A stretch of DNA of 64,000 nucleotides, taken from positions 667,673 to 731,672 of the forward strand of contig MU006101.1 in the NCBI GenBank assembly GCA_010093705.1, read 5' to 3'. Each line of letters starts with the position of its first letter. Within the stretch, counting starts at the first letter, position 1. The DNA comes from Patellaria atrata CBS 101060. Taxonomy: Eukaryota > Ascomycota > Dothideomycetes > Patellariales > Patellariaceae. The notes beneath the pieces were generated by a model. The model ran no database searches. It was given only the letters and a program-made list of their open reading frames with translations, and was not told the DNA's origin. A program made the position numbers and the translations under genes. Shown here one piece after another: positions 23,001 to 33,002 of the stretch.

Positions 23001-23472
23001 TCATGGGGGAAGCTTCTGTTCGAGGGTCCAGGTCATATTTGCTAATATGACCATTTACTAAGCGAGATTAGCATATATTCAGGAAAAGAGAATATGTATT
23101 TGCTCCATTATTATTATGCTGATCCAGCATAATACAGAGTATTTAGACGAAGACGTGAAGCCGGAATTGAAAACGGATCGGCCTCGGTTCGGGTCGGGAG
23201 ATGAATGACGTGAGGCGCAGGTGGCTAAATGGTTGTGGCTTAGCAAAGGATTGCCCTAAGGTAAGGTGCTGTCGTCATCGCCGCGTGAGTGCCCCTCGTT
23301 TCTAATTCGCGAGCCGACGGAGCCTTCATAAGCAATTGAGGCCTTGAATATTAAAGTCCTAGCTTTGGCTATCAATTCATATTCTTACTCCCCCATTCTT
23401 CACATCTACAAACAGCTTCAGCTTCTCCCAAATCATCACTTGTATTGGTCGCAGAACAATCAATACACCGAC
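23001..23472. other. Intergenic region before the WW protein gene
   Basis: 472 bp. It holds the promoter of the next gene and no recognised element. Confidence 0.35.
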
Positions 23473-24509
23473 ATGAGCGAATCGTATGCGCCGCCATCTG
23501 TACGCCGAGAATCTCTTCCCACTGCATCATGCATGCCTAGAAACATCTGCTGACGACTCAATAGGGCCCTCCGCCTCCTCAAGTTCCAGAAGGCTGGAAA
23601 GCGCAATGGAATGGTATATTTCCAACTGGCCACAAGCTCTTTTGCATTCAGCAACACTAACTATACGGAACAGACCAGTATAAGGAATGGTTCTATGTAA
23701 ACCTCTTCACCAAGAAGTCCCAATGGGACAAACCCACCGAACCTGCGCATCCGGATTACAATCATGAAGCACCCAGTAGTGCTCCTCCAGGCTACCATGA
23801 AGGTGAGCAGAAGACTGCGCCTTCGGAGAAATCCAACCTCTCATCGAACAATCCATACGCGGGGATCACTGCTTCATCTTCTCAGAATTTGAGTGAGGAT
23901 GAACGTCTTGCGCGTCAGCTCCAAGCCGAAGAAGAGGCGCGCGCTCACGGCCGTCCTACGAGCCGCGGTGCTGCTGATGGTTATTACCAGCAAAGTCAAC
24001 CCCAGGGACAATATGGACAGTCCCAATACGGCCAGCAGCAGCAACAGGGGTATTCGGGTACCCCTGGGCCTTACGAACAACGACAGCATCAGTCGCAGGA
24101 CAAAGGCAAGCCAAAAGGGGGCTTTCTTGGAAAACTGTTGAGCAAAGCATCTGCTGCGTCTCACAGTCACGGCTCTCACGGAGCTAGTACGCATTATGGA
24201 CCCCCACACCAACAATACTATGGAGCACCGCACGCAAGTCCGTTTGGATATGGACATGCTCCAGGACACGGGTATCCACAGCAGGCAATGTACGGCAAAC
24301 CTCATAAGAGTGGTGGTGGCATGGGGGCTGGTGGTGCTGCAGCGCTCGGTTTAGGTGCTGGTGTATTAGGAGGCGCGCTGATTGCCGATCAGGTAGATGA
24401 TATGCAAGATGATGCTTATGCACAGGGCTATAATGATGGTGATAACGGGAATGACTTCGGTGGTGGAGACGATTTCGGAGGTGGTGACTTTGGCGGAGGT
24501 GACTTCTAA
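23473..24509 (+). CDS. WW-domain protein with Gln/Gly-rich tail
   Basis: 303 residues from exons 23473-23499, 23565-23613 and 23674-24509. One WW domain, split by intron 2, follows the start: VPEGWKAQWN then DQYKEWFYVNLFTKKSQWDK, with both signature Trp and the Tyr in place; WW domains bind Pro-rich ligands. The rest is low complexity: SEDERLARQLQAEEEAR, a Gln/Tyr/Gly-rich stretch (QGQYGQSQYG), a His/Gly-rich stretch, then a Gly/Ala-rich hydrophobic segment (GAAALGLGAGVLGGALIA, about 250-270) that could be a membrane or aggregation-prone piece, and an acidic FGGGD repeat at the end. Similar architecture occurs in many filamentous ascomycetes, with no function I can name. The first exon codes for only nine residues. 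Confidence 0.8.
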
Positions 24510-24686
24510 TCGTTCACACACCTTGGGGGGCTGTCTTATGGAGTAAAATGGGTCTGATAGGGAAGAATTCATATATCCTAACTCACGTCTGTATTTTTGT
24601 TTGAACAAAAAGAATATGTTCTCTACCTATCCATGGATATCTTATCGAATAAGTCTCACCAGTCCCACCAGTTTATGCAGCTTATG

Positions 24687-24694
24687 TGACGTCA
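24687..24694. promoter_or_regulatory. CRE-type palindrome TGACGTCA
   Basis: A perfect TGACGTCA lies 111 bp before the TDA3-like start. ATF/CREB bZIP factors bind this site in fungi. A regulatory role here is inferred from position only. Confidence 0.35.
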
Positions 24695-24804
24695 AACCAC
24701 GCGAAAACAGTTTAATCTTCTACAGGGACACCTCTGTCCCATACCTTTCCCCAATAAAACTGCAACTAATATAGAGAGAGGAAAATAACTCCTCTAAGCT
24801 CCCA

Positions 24805-25995
24805 ATGTCGTCGACACGACCCCGCAACATCGTCATCATCGGCGGCGGCATAATCGGCAGCACAACTGCCTATTTCCTCTCCCATCACCCCTCCTACAAC
24901 CCCTCCCGTGACAGTATCACCATACTCGAAGCGTCCAGCATTGCGGGCGGCGCATCTGGAAAAGCTGGAGGTCTATTAGCCCTTTGGGCATACCCGAGCT
25001 GTATCGTCCCGCTCAGCTTCCGATTGCACAGGGAGCTAGCAGACCAACATAACGGGAGAGAAAGATGGGGATACAGGGAGGTGGCGGTCGGCAGCATAGA
25101 TCTAAGAGTTAAAAAGCGTTCCGAGGCAAGAGAGACGAACGGGGACGGCGTGAGTTTACAGAAGCGCTCTGATGATGCCGTCAAGAAATTACAGAAAGCG
25201 GGCGTGCCAGAAGACCTCGACTGGGTGGATCCAGAAGCCGTATACGGCTACGAAGAGATGGCCGGAAAAGGAGAAACGGCACAAGTGCATCCATACCTCT
25301 TCACGACCTCGATGGCCGCGCTCGCACAAGAAAAAGGAGTAAAGATAATCTACGGGATGGCGACATCCATAAACTTCTCCTCCTCCCCCCAACTCAACGT
25401 CGAATCAATAACCTACACCCCCAAACCCTCCACAACTTCAGAAACCCTACCTGCAACCGATGTCATCGTCTCCGCCGGGCCCTGGACCCCTCAACTCCTC
25501 CCGCGGGCCCCTATAACCGCCCTCCGGGCCCACAGCGTCACGATCCGGCCCTCCCGCCCCATCAGCGCCTACGCCCTCTTCACCTCCATCCAGCTCACCA
25601 CCCCGCGCTCCACCGTCCTCACCGCGCCCGAGATCTACACCCGTCCCAACGACGAGATCTACGCCTGCGGCGAGGGCGACCGCGTCGTCCCGCTTCCCCC
25701 CACCACCGCGGACGTCGAGGTCGATCTGAAACGCTGCGAGGAGATTGAAAGTACGGTCAGGAGCGTGAGTGAAGTGTTGGATCGGGGAGAGGTGTTGGTG
25801 AGACAGGCGTGCTATTTGCCGAATGGGGGGCCGTGGGTCGGCGAGACGGGGGTACGTGGGGTCGTGTTGGCTGCTGGGCATACGTGTTGGGGCATTCAGA
25901 ATGCGCCGGGGACGGGCTTGTGTGTTAGTGAGTTGGTGTGGGAGGGGAAGGTTAAGAGCGCGAATATCAAGTCGTTGATGCCGAGGGGGGTATAA
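24805..25995 (+). CDS. FAD-dependent oxidoreductase, Tda3-like
   Basis: 396 residues in one exon. The N-terminus RNIVIIGGGIIGSTTAYFL (residues 7-25) is a Rossmann dinucleotide-binding motif for FAD. SIAGGASGKAGGLLALWAYP and IVPLSFRLHRELAD follow, a pattern I associate with the D-amino-acid-oxidase-like family of yeast Tda3 (linked to endosome-Golgi traffic) and its S. pombe relative. The C-terminus keeps the second FAD-binding block (LAAGHTCWGIQNAPGTGLCVSEL). The substrate is unknown. The middle of the gene (about 25440-25740) is strongly G+C-biased at third positions, unlike both ends. A TGACGTCA palindrome lies 111 bp upstream. Confidence 0.86.
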   Translation: MSSTRPRNIVIIGGGIIGSTTAYFLSHHPSYNPSRDSITILEASSIAGGASGKAGGLLALWAYPSCIVPLSFRLHRELADQHNGRERWGYREVAVGSIDLRVKKRSEARETNGDGVSLQKRSDDAVKKLQKAGVPEDLDWVDPEAVYGYEEMAGKGETAQVHPYLFTTSMAALAQEKGVKIIYGMATSINFSSSPQLNVESITYTPKPSTTSETLPATDVIVSAGPWTPQLLPRAPITALRAHSVTIRPSRPISAYALFTSIQLTTPRSTVLTAPEIYTRPNDEIYACGEGDRVVPLPPTTADVEVDLKRCEEIESTVRSVSEVLDRGEVLVRQACYLPNGGPWVGETGVRGVVLAAGHTCWGIQNAPGTGLCVSELVWEGKVKSANIKSLMPRGV

Positions 25996-26703
25996 AAGGG
26001 GAGAGATATAGGGAAGAAGTACCAGTGCGATGTGAGTGGGAAGAGAGGAGCTTTGCAAGCGCTGTCGGGAATGAATATCGTGAATTTTGAAGGACAAAGC
26101 CTGAAGTCCTCTAATATACCTTGGACACATAAGTGTTTACTACCTAAGAACCTAACCATTAGCTCTGACAACCTGTACTGTACTGTAAAAGCCCCACACA
26201 AAATCCGCACTTGGAAGCATCTAGTACGATTTCTAAAGATAAACATACCGTACCTCTCCCCCTTAGACCTTGCTGTCCCCATTATCTACCGTACGTTCGC
26301 CGTACCGTGACCCTGTAAACCTGATTTACCAGTCGCTGTCTCTTTCTCCTCGGAACGACGTAGGCTCCGAACCTGGGTAATCGTACAGTAAATATGGATT
26401 ACACTGACTCTTACCCAGCGTTGGCGCTCTCACGTACCGTACGTGTCGTCATCTCTTATTCAATCTCAATTCGCTGGGAGTTGCGAACTTGAAGTGACTC
26501 TCTAGTACGTGTATACCCGACATCTCATATATCACTTAGGAGAGTTCGGATCATTCGGCAGCTCTGCGTAGGGACAGTGTCAATAAATATCGCAAGAATT
26601 GTCCAGTTGGACGAAACGAGAGAGAGGTAGAAACCGCATTGTTTGCGTATTCATCAGCACAAAAATCGTACTATAAAGTGGTATCAAAACTAGAATTAGA
26701 CTC
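25996..26703. other. Convergent intergenic region TDA3/MIF2, rich in GTAC motifs
   Basis: 708 bp. It contains many CGTAC/GTACG words and one 15-bp palindrome with arms CACGTAC/GTACGTG at 26431-26445. No gene is recognised. Confidence 0.45.
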
Positions 26704-28921
26704 CTATTCCTCTTGCACCTCCTCCCACCTGGTCTCATTCCCTTGTGCGTAGAACAACTTCACTGGTTTCTCACCCGCATTCGAAAGGCTGTAGGTATTT
26801 CCTAAAGCATAAAACGTCAGTAAGAATCAAAATGTACGGTAGGATGTATCTTACCTCTTGGGACACCAAAGCTGCCACCCTGGCTGACGATGAAACTGTT
26901 ATTGTTGACAACGGCTTGGACTCGTCCTTTGTGTACGAAGAACAGCATGTACATCCTTCTCGCGGACTTCGTTCGTTTAAAACCCCCTACGGGAATATCT
27001 ATCATCCCAGAGCCAATGTAATGGTTGGTGAATATTCTCATGAACGAGAAGTTCGCCCCATCTACAGGTCGTGTGTTGTTCAGATGAGCTGCGCTCCAAG
27101 CAATTACTAGAAGGGGTTTATGTTAGTCTATAACGCCGAGCCATAGCACTATGAAGCATACCTTCTTCCATTAGTTCGCCTTCCTCGCCGATCCCCATGC
27201 TCTCATCCCATGATCGAACATTGACACTGAGGGCGCCACCTTCTTCTTCCCAGGGTTCAATTTGACTTTCATCTTCCTCCTCATCTACGACACTAAGCGT
27301 TGTCGTTGCGCGACGACCTCTCCTAATTCTTCTCCGAGTTTGTTTTTTCTCTACGACATCATCTTTTCTAATCACTCTAACCGCAGAACCGTCAGCAGTT
27401 CTCTCAACACCTTCGTTCTTCCAGAATTGAAGGGGCTTGAGTGCAAGACGTCCTCTTTTTGTTCTGTAGTGATCTTGCCCTTCACCAGGGTCTTCGTAGC
27501 GTTCAACTTGGAGGGGTCGACTGATGCCCAGGGTGCTTTTGGTAGGACTTGAAGTGAAGCTCCGAGCCTCAACACTTTTCAGGATCGGCTTCTTGGGAGA
27601 TGTGAAGATATTAGCATCTCTTTCCTTAGGTGCAGACTTTTTCGGCTTCCTTCCTTTGGCTGGTTTAGCGGATGGGCCAGCAACGTCTTCCGTATCTGCA
27701 TCACGGTGGACGGGAAGCTTGCGACCACTCCCCTTTGGTCGACCTTTCCGCTTCGGAGCGGCATCAGTTGTGGAAGCAATCGGTTCGTCGAGAGTAGGAG
27801 CGTCATCCACTATGTTATTACCCAAGACGGTGCTGAAATCCGAAGGTCTCCCCCTCTTCCTCTCTGCGCCAGGGATAGGGACTTCGTTCGATTTACCAAC
27901 ATCCGGACGCTGAGGTGCTGACAGTAGTTTCGATCTGCCTCTTCCTCGTTTTGCTGGGGGTTGGGATGGTTCAGCAGGAATCTCTCGAGGAGGAGAGTGG
28001 TTTTCGAGGTTCGTCTTAGTTCTTCCTTTTTTCTTCGGGGGCGGCATAATCGTCTCATCATCTTGTGGTTCCGGCTCAAGATCGGGAACATCATTCAAGT
28101 TCTCCGCAAAATCAAGCAGCGGCTCATTATCGTCTAATCCGATATCGTCGTATGGAATTATAGGAACATCGATACTATCATCGGCCTCCGCTATGCTATC
28201 ATCGAAAGTTCTCTTACGGCCCTTTTCCGGTGACTGTACCGCAAATATGTCTAGGCGCGGTTGAACCGTACTCGCGTCACGTTTTTCTTTCGCCATTATC
28301 GGCGTCTCTGGGCCGGTATCATTCTCATCGGCTCCAAAATCCAGTCTTCTATTTACAGCGGGATGCGAGGTTGCGCGATAGGGTGTGATTACTGACTTTC
28401 TGAGTTGTGAAACGGGACCCATTGATGATTGCCGGCGTGGGGAAGAGCCCAGGTTAGTCTTGATAGGGGAGCGACCTAGTGGAGGTGGAAAGATAGTTCT
28501 GGAATTACCGCGTAGAACGTGTCGAGCATGGAGGGTGTCGTCTGGTTCTGGGATTGAGCCTTAAAGTAATGTTAGTGTGGGTGTTACTGTTTGGCTTTAC
28601 ATCTGTTTTTGCGCTCAATGGAATGTTCACCAAACATACTTTGCTGCACATCCATATCCGTAGAGGATGTTAGAGTACCATCTGATTTCTTGATAGGCCG
28701 CTTTTTCGGTTGCGACCTCTCAGGCGATGAGAATATGCCGTCAATAGGTTCGAAACCATGTTCATCACGGATTCCAGTATCTTTCAATGTGATTCCCGTT
28801 TTCCTAAACACCGATTAGCATGGAGTAAACAATGCGCCGAGGCCATTGTTAAGACTTACCGTCCTTGAACACCGATATCAAAGAAGTTGTTTTCGCGCTT
28901 CTTGCGACCTGGAGTAGACAT
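26704..28921 (-). CDS. mif2: Centromere protein C / Mif2
   Basis: Inner-kinetochore protein that binds CENP-A nucleosomes and links them to the Mis12 complex. Five exons (28860-28921, 28640-28803, 27162-28559, 26855-27106, 26704-26801) give 657 residues. The N-terminus MSTPGRKKRENNFFDIGVQG is typical of fungal Mif2. The middle is basic and disordered with several AT-hook-like RGRP/GRP patches (RGRGRSK, KRGRPSDF, KRKGRPKGSG). The CENP-C motif region is RRGRLALKPLQFWKNE (about 450), where the Arg and Trp contact the CENP-A nucleosome. The C-terminal cupin dimerisation fold begins VNVRSWDESMG and continues GSGMIDIPVGGFKR, MYMLFFVHKGRV and SQGGSFGVPRGNTYSLSNAG. All introns are GT-AG. It diverges from RNase H2A over 294 bp with an ACGCGT box. 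Confidence 0.93.
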
Positions 28922-29033
28922 CTTAAAATATTAATACAGGTTGATGTTCGTAAATAAGTCGAGAGATGTCTTTGTGGGGTTGGATCATCGGTTGGTGGGT
29001 GACGCGCTGTTAGAAATATTCGTTGCCAAGAGA

Positions 29034-29039
29034 ACGCGT
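29034..29039. promoter_or_regulatory. MluI cell-cycle box in the MIF2/RNase H2A shared promoter
   Basis: ACGCGT stands 113 bp upstream of MIF2 and 177 bp upstream of RNase H2A, with a partial GACGCG 33 bp away at 29001. This is the MBF recognition word of yeasts. S-phase co-control of both genes is inference. Confidence 0.45.
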
Positions 29040-29215
29040 CTCCCTATAAATTCACTTCACTACCAACAAACGAATGTGTTACACTTCGTTGCTAACTTTA
29101 TTCAAACAGTGGTTTTTGTGATTTTTTCGGTCTACTTTTACTACTCAAGAGCGGTTATACAAAATTCATTTATATTTTACGGTCCAGTTCCGGAAATTCC
29201 CCCCATCCCGCAAGA

Positions 29216-30277
29216 ATGGATGAAACAATGACTGAGGTCGTTGACATGTCTCAAGAGACTCCCGCTGAAGATGTGTTCAAGGCCCCATCAATACTCTTAG
29301 AGGACATTTTAATGGGGCATTCATATGCTCATTACTCTCCAGTTCCGGCTGTTCTCAAAGAAGATATGATGACGGAGTGTGTACTGGGCGTGGATGAGGC
29401 TGGAAGAGGACCTGTACTTGGTATGCAAAAGGCACCACTTGATCGAAATACCTGCACATACTTACAATCTGTAGGGCCAATGGTATACGGTGTTTTCTAC
29501 CTTCCACTTAGTACCGAACAACCCCTTCTAGTCGATACACATCACTTTGATGATTCTAAAGTCCTTACTCCGGCCGTCCGCTCCGATCTCATGGAAAAGT
29601 TATGTACGACCGATACTGATCTCTATAAAACATGTGGCTGGGCTACCAAGGTTATGTCTGCTCGAGATATCTCAGCCGGAATGCTTAAACCCATTGCAAC
29701 ATATAATCTCAATGCTCAAGCAATGGATGCAACTATTGAGCTAATTCGAGGTGTATTTGCTCTGGGTATAAATGTGAAGCACATATACATCGACACAATT
29801 GGGAGACCTGAAGTGTATCAGAGGAAATTGGAGCGTATATTCCCCAATGTTGAAATCACAGTGGCAAAGAAAGCAGACTCATTATACCCTTGTGTGTCAG
29901 CGGCCTCAGTATGCGCCAAGGTGACGAGAGATGCTGCACTTGAGGTTGCATATGAAACATACACGGAAAATTCGTCTATAATTACTATTAATGGTTGGGG
30001 TTCTGGATATCCTTCTGACTCCCGCTGTGTTAATTGGCTTAAGCAGAACATTGACCCGGTATTTGGCTGGGGTAGCGAATGCCGTTTCAGCTGGGGAACT
30101 TCCAAGGACATATTAGAAGGAAAGGGTTCGGACTTGCGCGTTGACTGGCCTGATATGGACGACGATAATGGGACTAAGATGACCGATTTCTTTACATTTT
30201 CTACCGAAGAGCGAGAGCAGGAAGGAGATGAACTGTCTAAGTGGTATGGTAGAAGAGTCACCGAAGGGGTATTCTGA
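29216..30277 (+). CDS. rnh201: Ribonuclease H2 catalytic subunit A
   Basis: Removes ribonucleotides from DNA and RNA-DNA hybrids; catalytic subunit of the RNase H2 trimer. Two exons (29216-29420, 29475-30277) give 335 residues. The DEAGRGPVLG motif (Asp60-Glu61) and, over the intron, PMVYGVFYLP form the start of the RNase HII fold. DDSKVLTP, IYIDTIGRPEVYQ (catalytic Asp), AKKADSLYPCVSAASVCAKVTRD (second Asp pair) and WGSGYPSD follow. The 54-nt intron is a multiple of three and has no stop, so retention would insert 18 residues just after the active-site loop. It shares a short divergent promoter with MIF2. No PIP box is obvious at the tail. Confidence 0.94.
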   Translation: MDETMTEVVDMSQETPAEDVFKAPSILLEDILMGHSYAHYSPVPAVLKEDMMTECVLGVDEAGRGPVLGMQKAPLDRNTCTYLQSVGPMVYGVFYLPLSTEQPLLVDTHHFDDSKVLTPAVRSDLMEKLCTTDTDLYKTCGWATKVMSARDISAGMLKPIATYNLNAQAMDATIELIRGVFALGINVKHIYIDTIGRPEVYQRKLERIFPNVEITVAKKADSLYPCVSAASVCAKVTRDAALEVAYETYTENSSIITINGWGSGYPSDSRCVNWLKQNIDPVFGWGSECRFSWGTSKDILEGKGSDLRVDWPDMDDDNGTKMTDFFTFSTEEREQEGDELSKWYGRRVTEGVF

Positions 30278-31179
30278 TATGCTATGCATACCGCCTCGAC
30301 TTTTGCTGCATCTGTGGAAGGGATTTAAGGAAGACCTCTATAAGCATTCTTGGACGCACTCGAGCCAGAAATTACCCAAAGCGGGCTGCACATTTACGGA
30401 CCGAATTGCATCCTAGAATGATTCAAGTTTCAGACTTTCGGTTCTAATGTACCAGTAACTCCACCTGTACCGATATTTGCGGCATCGGTGCTCGGTTCAT
30501 TCGCTTTTTACGGGTATCGGATCAACTAAAAGCGCGCATCTCCAAAACCCCTGAGTCTTAGCGACAAAGCCGATTCGAAACTCCTATGATCGGAGTGTGT
30601 TATTGAACGACATGCCTGACCGTGTGGATGGAGCTTTATGGTTGTTTTCGTTATCTTGCATGGACGGACTCGGACTCTTGAACCGTTGATAATGCATGCG
30701 AATAAGACCAAGATAGGTGTTTGTTTTATAGAAAGCCGGCATATGCGTGTGTATTCGCTATAAGGTCGAGTCTGCGCCTCATTTAAAGTCGTTGAAATAG
30801 GGTATGAAGGGAATTCTGAACCGGGTATAGCCGCACCGAGAGCTCCGGTACTGGTCTCAGTGGGGATCAACCAAACCCCCTGAGTTAGCTTTGTATAGGC
30901 AGCAGTAAAGATTGATATAGTTCATCATATCAATAATTTGCTTTCTCGTCCGATTTCAAATCCAGATATGCTACTAACTGATTGCTCAATGGGCGAAATG
31001 CGCCCTTTATTTGTCACTTATGAGTCAATGCATGCTTAGAAGTTTCATAAACCGTTCTTTAGCTGTAGTTTTGCTTTAAAATCCTGGAAGAGAATCTCAC
31101 TTCACTGATCATACTATATTCATTTTCGCAAACCAAACTCCATTGCTATCATCCGCAGGTTGAACAGAAAGCTAGCACT
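30278..31179. other. Gene-free stretch between RNase H2A and GNAT gene
   Basis: 902 bp. A minus-strand open frame (30526-30870) has no family resemblance. No RNA gene, repeat or named element is seen. Confidence 0.4.
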
Positions 31180-31926
31180 ATGGCAGAAGACTCTCCAATG
31201 GCGGATTTGGAACTCCATCCAGCCACATCTTCATCTGATACGTCTACCACCTCAAAGATCTACATGTATGGCAGTCTCCCTCCAACCCTGCTCTCCGTCA
31301 CAAGAGTCACCAGGCCCTCCGATTTTGCCCACACTCGCACCCTCTTCGAGGCCTATGCCGCGTCTCTTTCCGTTTCCCTTGACTTCCAAAACTTTACCAT
31401 GGAGCTCGAAACTCTCGGATCCAGGACCTCTGCGTACGGTCCCCCGGGAGGAGGTATCTGGCTTGCATGGGGTCTTCCCCATGGTCATTCAGTCAGCTCC
31501 ACTACCCAACCCCCAACCTCGTCTAGTCCTCTTGCGTCTTCAGGTGCAAAACCTCAGGGGAGCGCCGCGTCCTTAGAACCCCTAGGCGTCGTTGCACTCC
31601 GCTCTCTTCCTCATCTGGGCCCGGAAATCTGCGAGATGAAACGGCTTTACGTCAATCCAGCGGCACGGGGTTTAGGGGTCGGGCGAGTGCTGATCAAAAA
31701 AGTGATTGAAGAGGCATGTCTTAGGGGTTACAAGGCAATGATGTTGGATACGCTAAGCACGATGACGGCCGCAAGGAGGTTGTATGAGGAGGCCGGTTTC
31801 GGGGAGTGTGAACGGTATTATGGAAACGAATATGAAGGCGTGGTGTTTATGAGGTTGGATTTAGGGAGGGTAGTACTGGATTCGGAGGCGGTGTGGCGAG
31901 TTTATGGTGCTTTTGGGGGTGAATGA
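31180..31926 (+). CDS. GNAT-family N-acetyltransferase
   Basis: 248 residues, single exon. An acetyl-CoA-dependent transferase: EICEMKRLYVNPAARGLG and VGRVLIKKVIEEA (about 150-180) form motif A, with the R-G-x-G-x-G-type pyrophosphate loop, followed by motif B (TMTAARRLYEEAGFGECERY). The N-terminal LPPTLLSVTRVTRPSDFAHT and DFQNFTMELETL fit small-molecule GNATs of the type found next to amino-acid or polyamine metabolism, but the acceptor cannot be told. Its first 30 residues are Ser/Thr-rich and probably disordered. It ends 97 bp before the convergent small unknown gene. Confidence 0.87.
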   Translation: MAEDSPMADLELHPATSSSDTSTTSKIYMYGSLPPTLLSVTRVTRPSDFAHTRTLFEAYAASLSVSLDFQNFTMELETLGSRTSAYGPPGGGIWLAWGLPHGHSVSSTTQPPTSSSPLASSGAKPQGSAASLEPLGVVALRSLPHLGPEICEMKRLYVNPAARGLGVGRVLIKKVIEEACLRGYKAMMLDTLSTMTAARRLYEEAGFGECERYYGNEYEGVVFMRLDLGRVVLDSEAVWRVYGAFGGE

Positions 31927-32023
31927 TTGACAGACAAGTGTACGCTGATCAGAGACTACTAGCTATGGGAGGTATACGTTATAATAATTTGCTATTACGA
32001 GACTAGAATTTCTACTCAAAGAG

Positions 32024-32353
32024 CTATTGATAGGCCTTGCTTTCCCAGGCAGCACTAGACGGACCCGTCCTAGCCCCTCCCCTTCTCCGAAGTTCGTCTT
32101 GAACCAGACGACTAGTGTGATCCAAGAGCCCCTTAACAGCTTCGTCATACGTTCTGCACATTGGTCCTTCGACTTCTAGATAAGGCCTCTCTCTACCATC
32201 TCCCTCTACGACAGCGACAATTGCTGTATCTTTGTCGCGAACGATCGAGACTAGGTAGATCTGATTGGTAGAACCTGACAAGAATCTCATATTGTCGATG
32301 ATTTGCTCACGAAGATCGCTAAACTTCGGGTAGGCAGATGTTAGGAACCTCAT
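32024..32353 (-). CDS. Small unrecognised protein
   Basis: 109 residues, single exon, not recognised. The body (LSGSTNQIYLVSIVRDKDTA, then YLEVEGPMCRTYDEAVKGLL) looks like a compact alpha/beta fold with regular hydrophobic spacing, and the C-terminus is Arg/Gly/Ser-rich. No signal peptide or membrane segment is seen. I recall similar short unnamed proteins in filamentous ascomycetes. The start at 32353 is the only in-frame ATG before the conserved-looking part. It converges with the GNAT gene and diverges from COG1. Confidence 0.55.
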   Translation of the reverse strand: MRFLTSAYPKFSDLREQIIDNMRFLSGSTNQIYLVSIVRDKDTAIVAVVEGDGRERPYLEVEGPMCRTYDEAVKGLLDHTSRLVQDELRRRGGARTGPSSAAWESKAYQ

Positions 32354-33002
32354 ATTGGACTCTCGACGTTTAGCTTTCTTTCTTAGTTGATAGAACGGCT
32401 GGTAATATAAGTTGTTTAAGAATGCTTTGACGCGAAATGGTGAGAAGATTCGCTGTAGTAAAATCTACGAATGCATTTCCGAAGCCTTAGTAGAGACTCG
32501 AAGATAGGTAAACGCTCGGTGGTAAAGGCAACATCAACTTAAATGCGGAGATATGAAATGCTGGAAGTAGTCATCAACGCCTTGATGCAGTTCTGCTAGG
32601 AATAGATTCGAGCTTCAAGACAGGTTCAAGAAACAAGTTCTCTAAGATGGGACGGGAAAGGCTTTGAGCAGATTTTGAGATGCCTCAAAAGAGAGATTAT
32701 TGCCTGATTCCTCTACATATGGCGCATACCTAGTCTTATATACACAAGTCATGGTGTAGTACCTACCAACCAAAGATTTCTAATAATAACGGTCTCAGAG
32801 TTCAAGGCTGTGTAGGTTATAATCTGACATGAAGCTACCCTAAAGAGGCTTCCAGGTTTGAGATGGTAAGCTGACCAACATTGTGCGGATTGGGCAGGTT
32901 TCGGTCACCGTAGAAATTCACCTCACTTCACGATTAATTACTGCAGTGAGTTGGGTAAGGTGTTGCTCCGCTTTCTTCCCGTCTCAACCTAGAATCAATA
33001 TC
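32354..33002. other. Divergent intergenic region before COG1
   Basis: 649 bp upstream of COG1 and the small unknown gene. No named element is recognised. Confidence 0.4.

Noticed and set aside
25447-26130. A 227-codon minus-strand frame
   Set aside because: Shadow of the G+C-rich part of the TDA3-like gene.
30526-30870. A 114-codon minus-strand gene
   Set aside because: No family features and unremarkable composition; likely chance.
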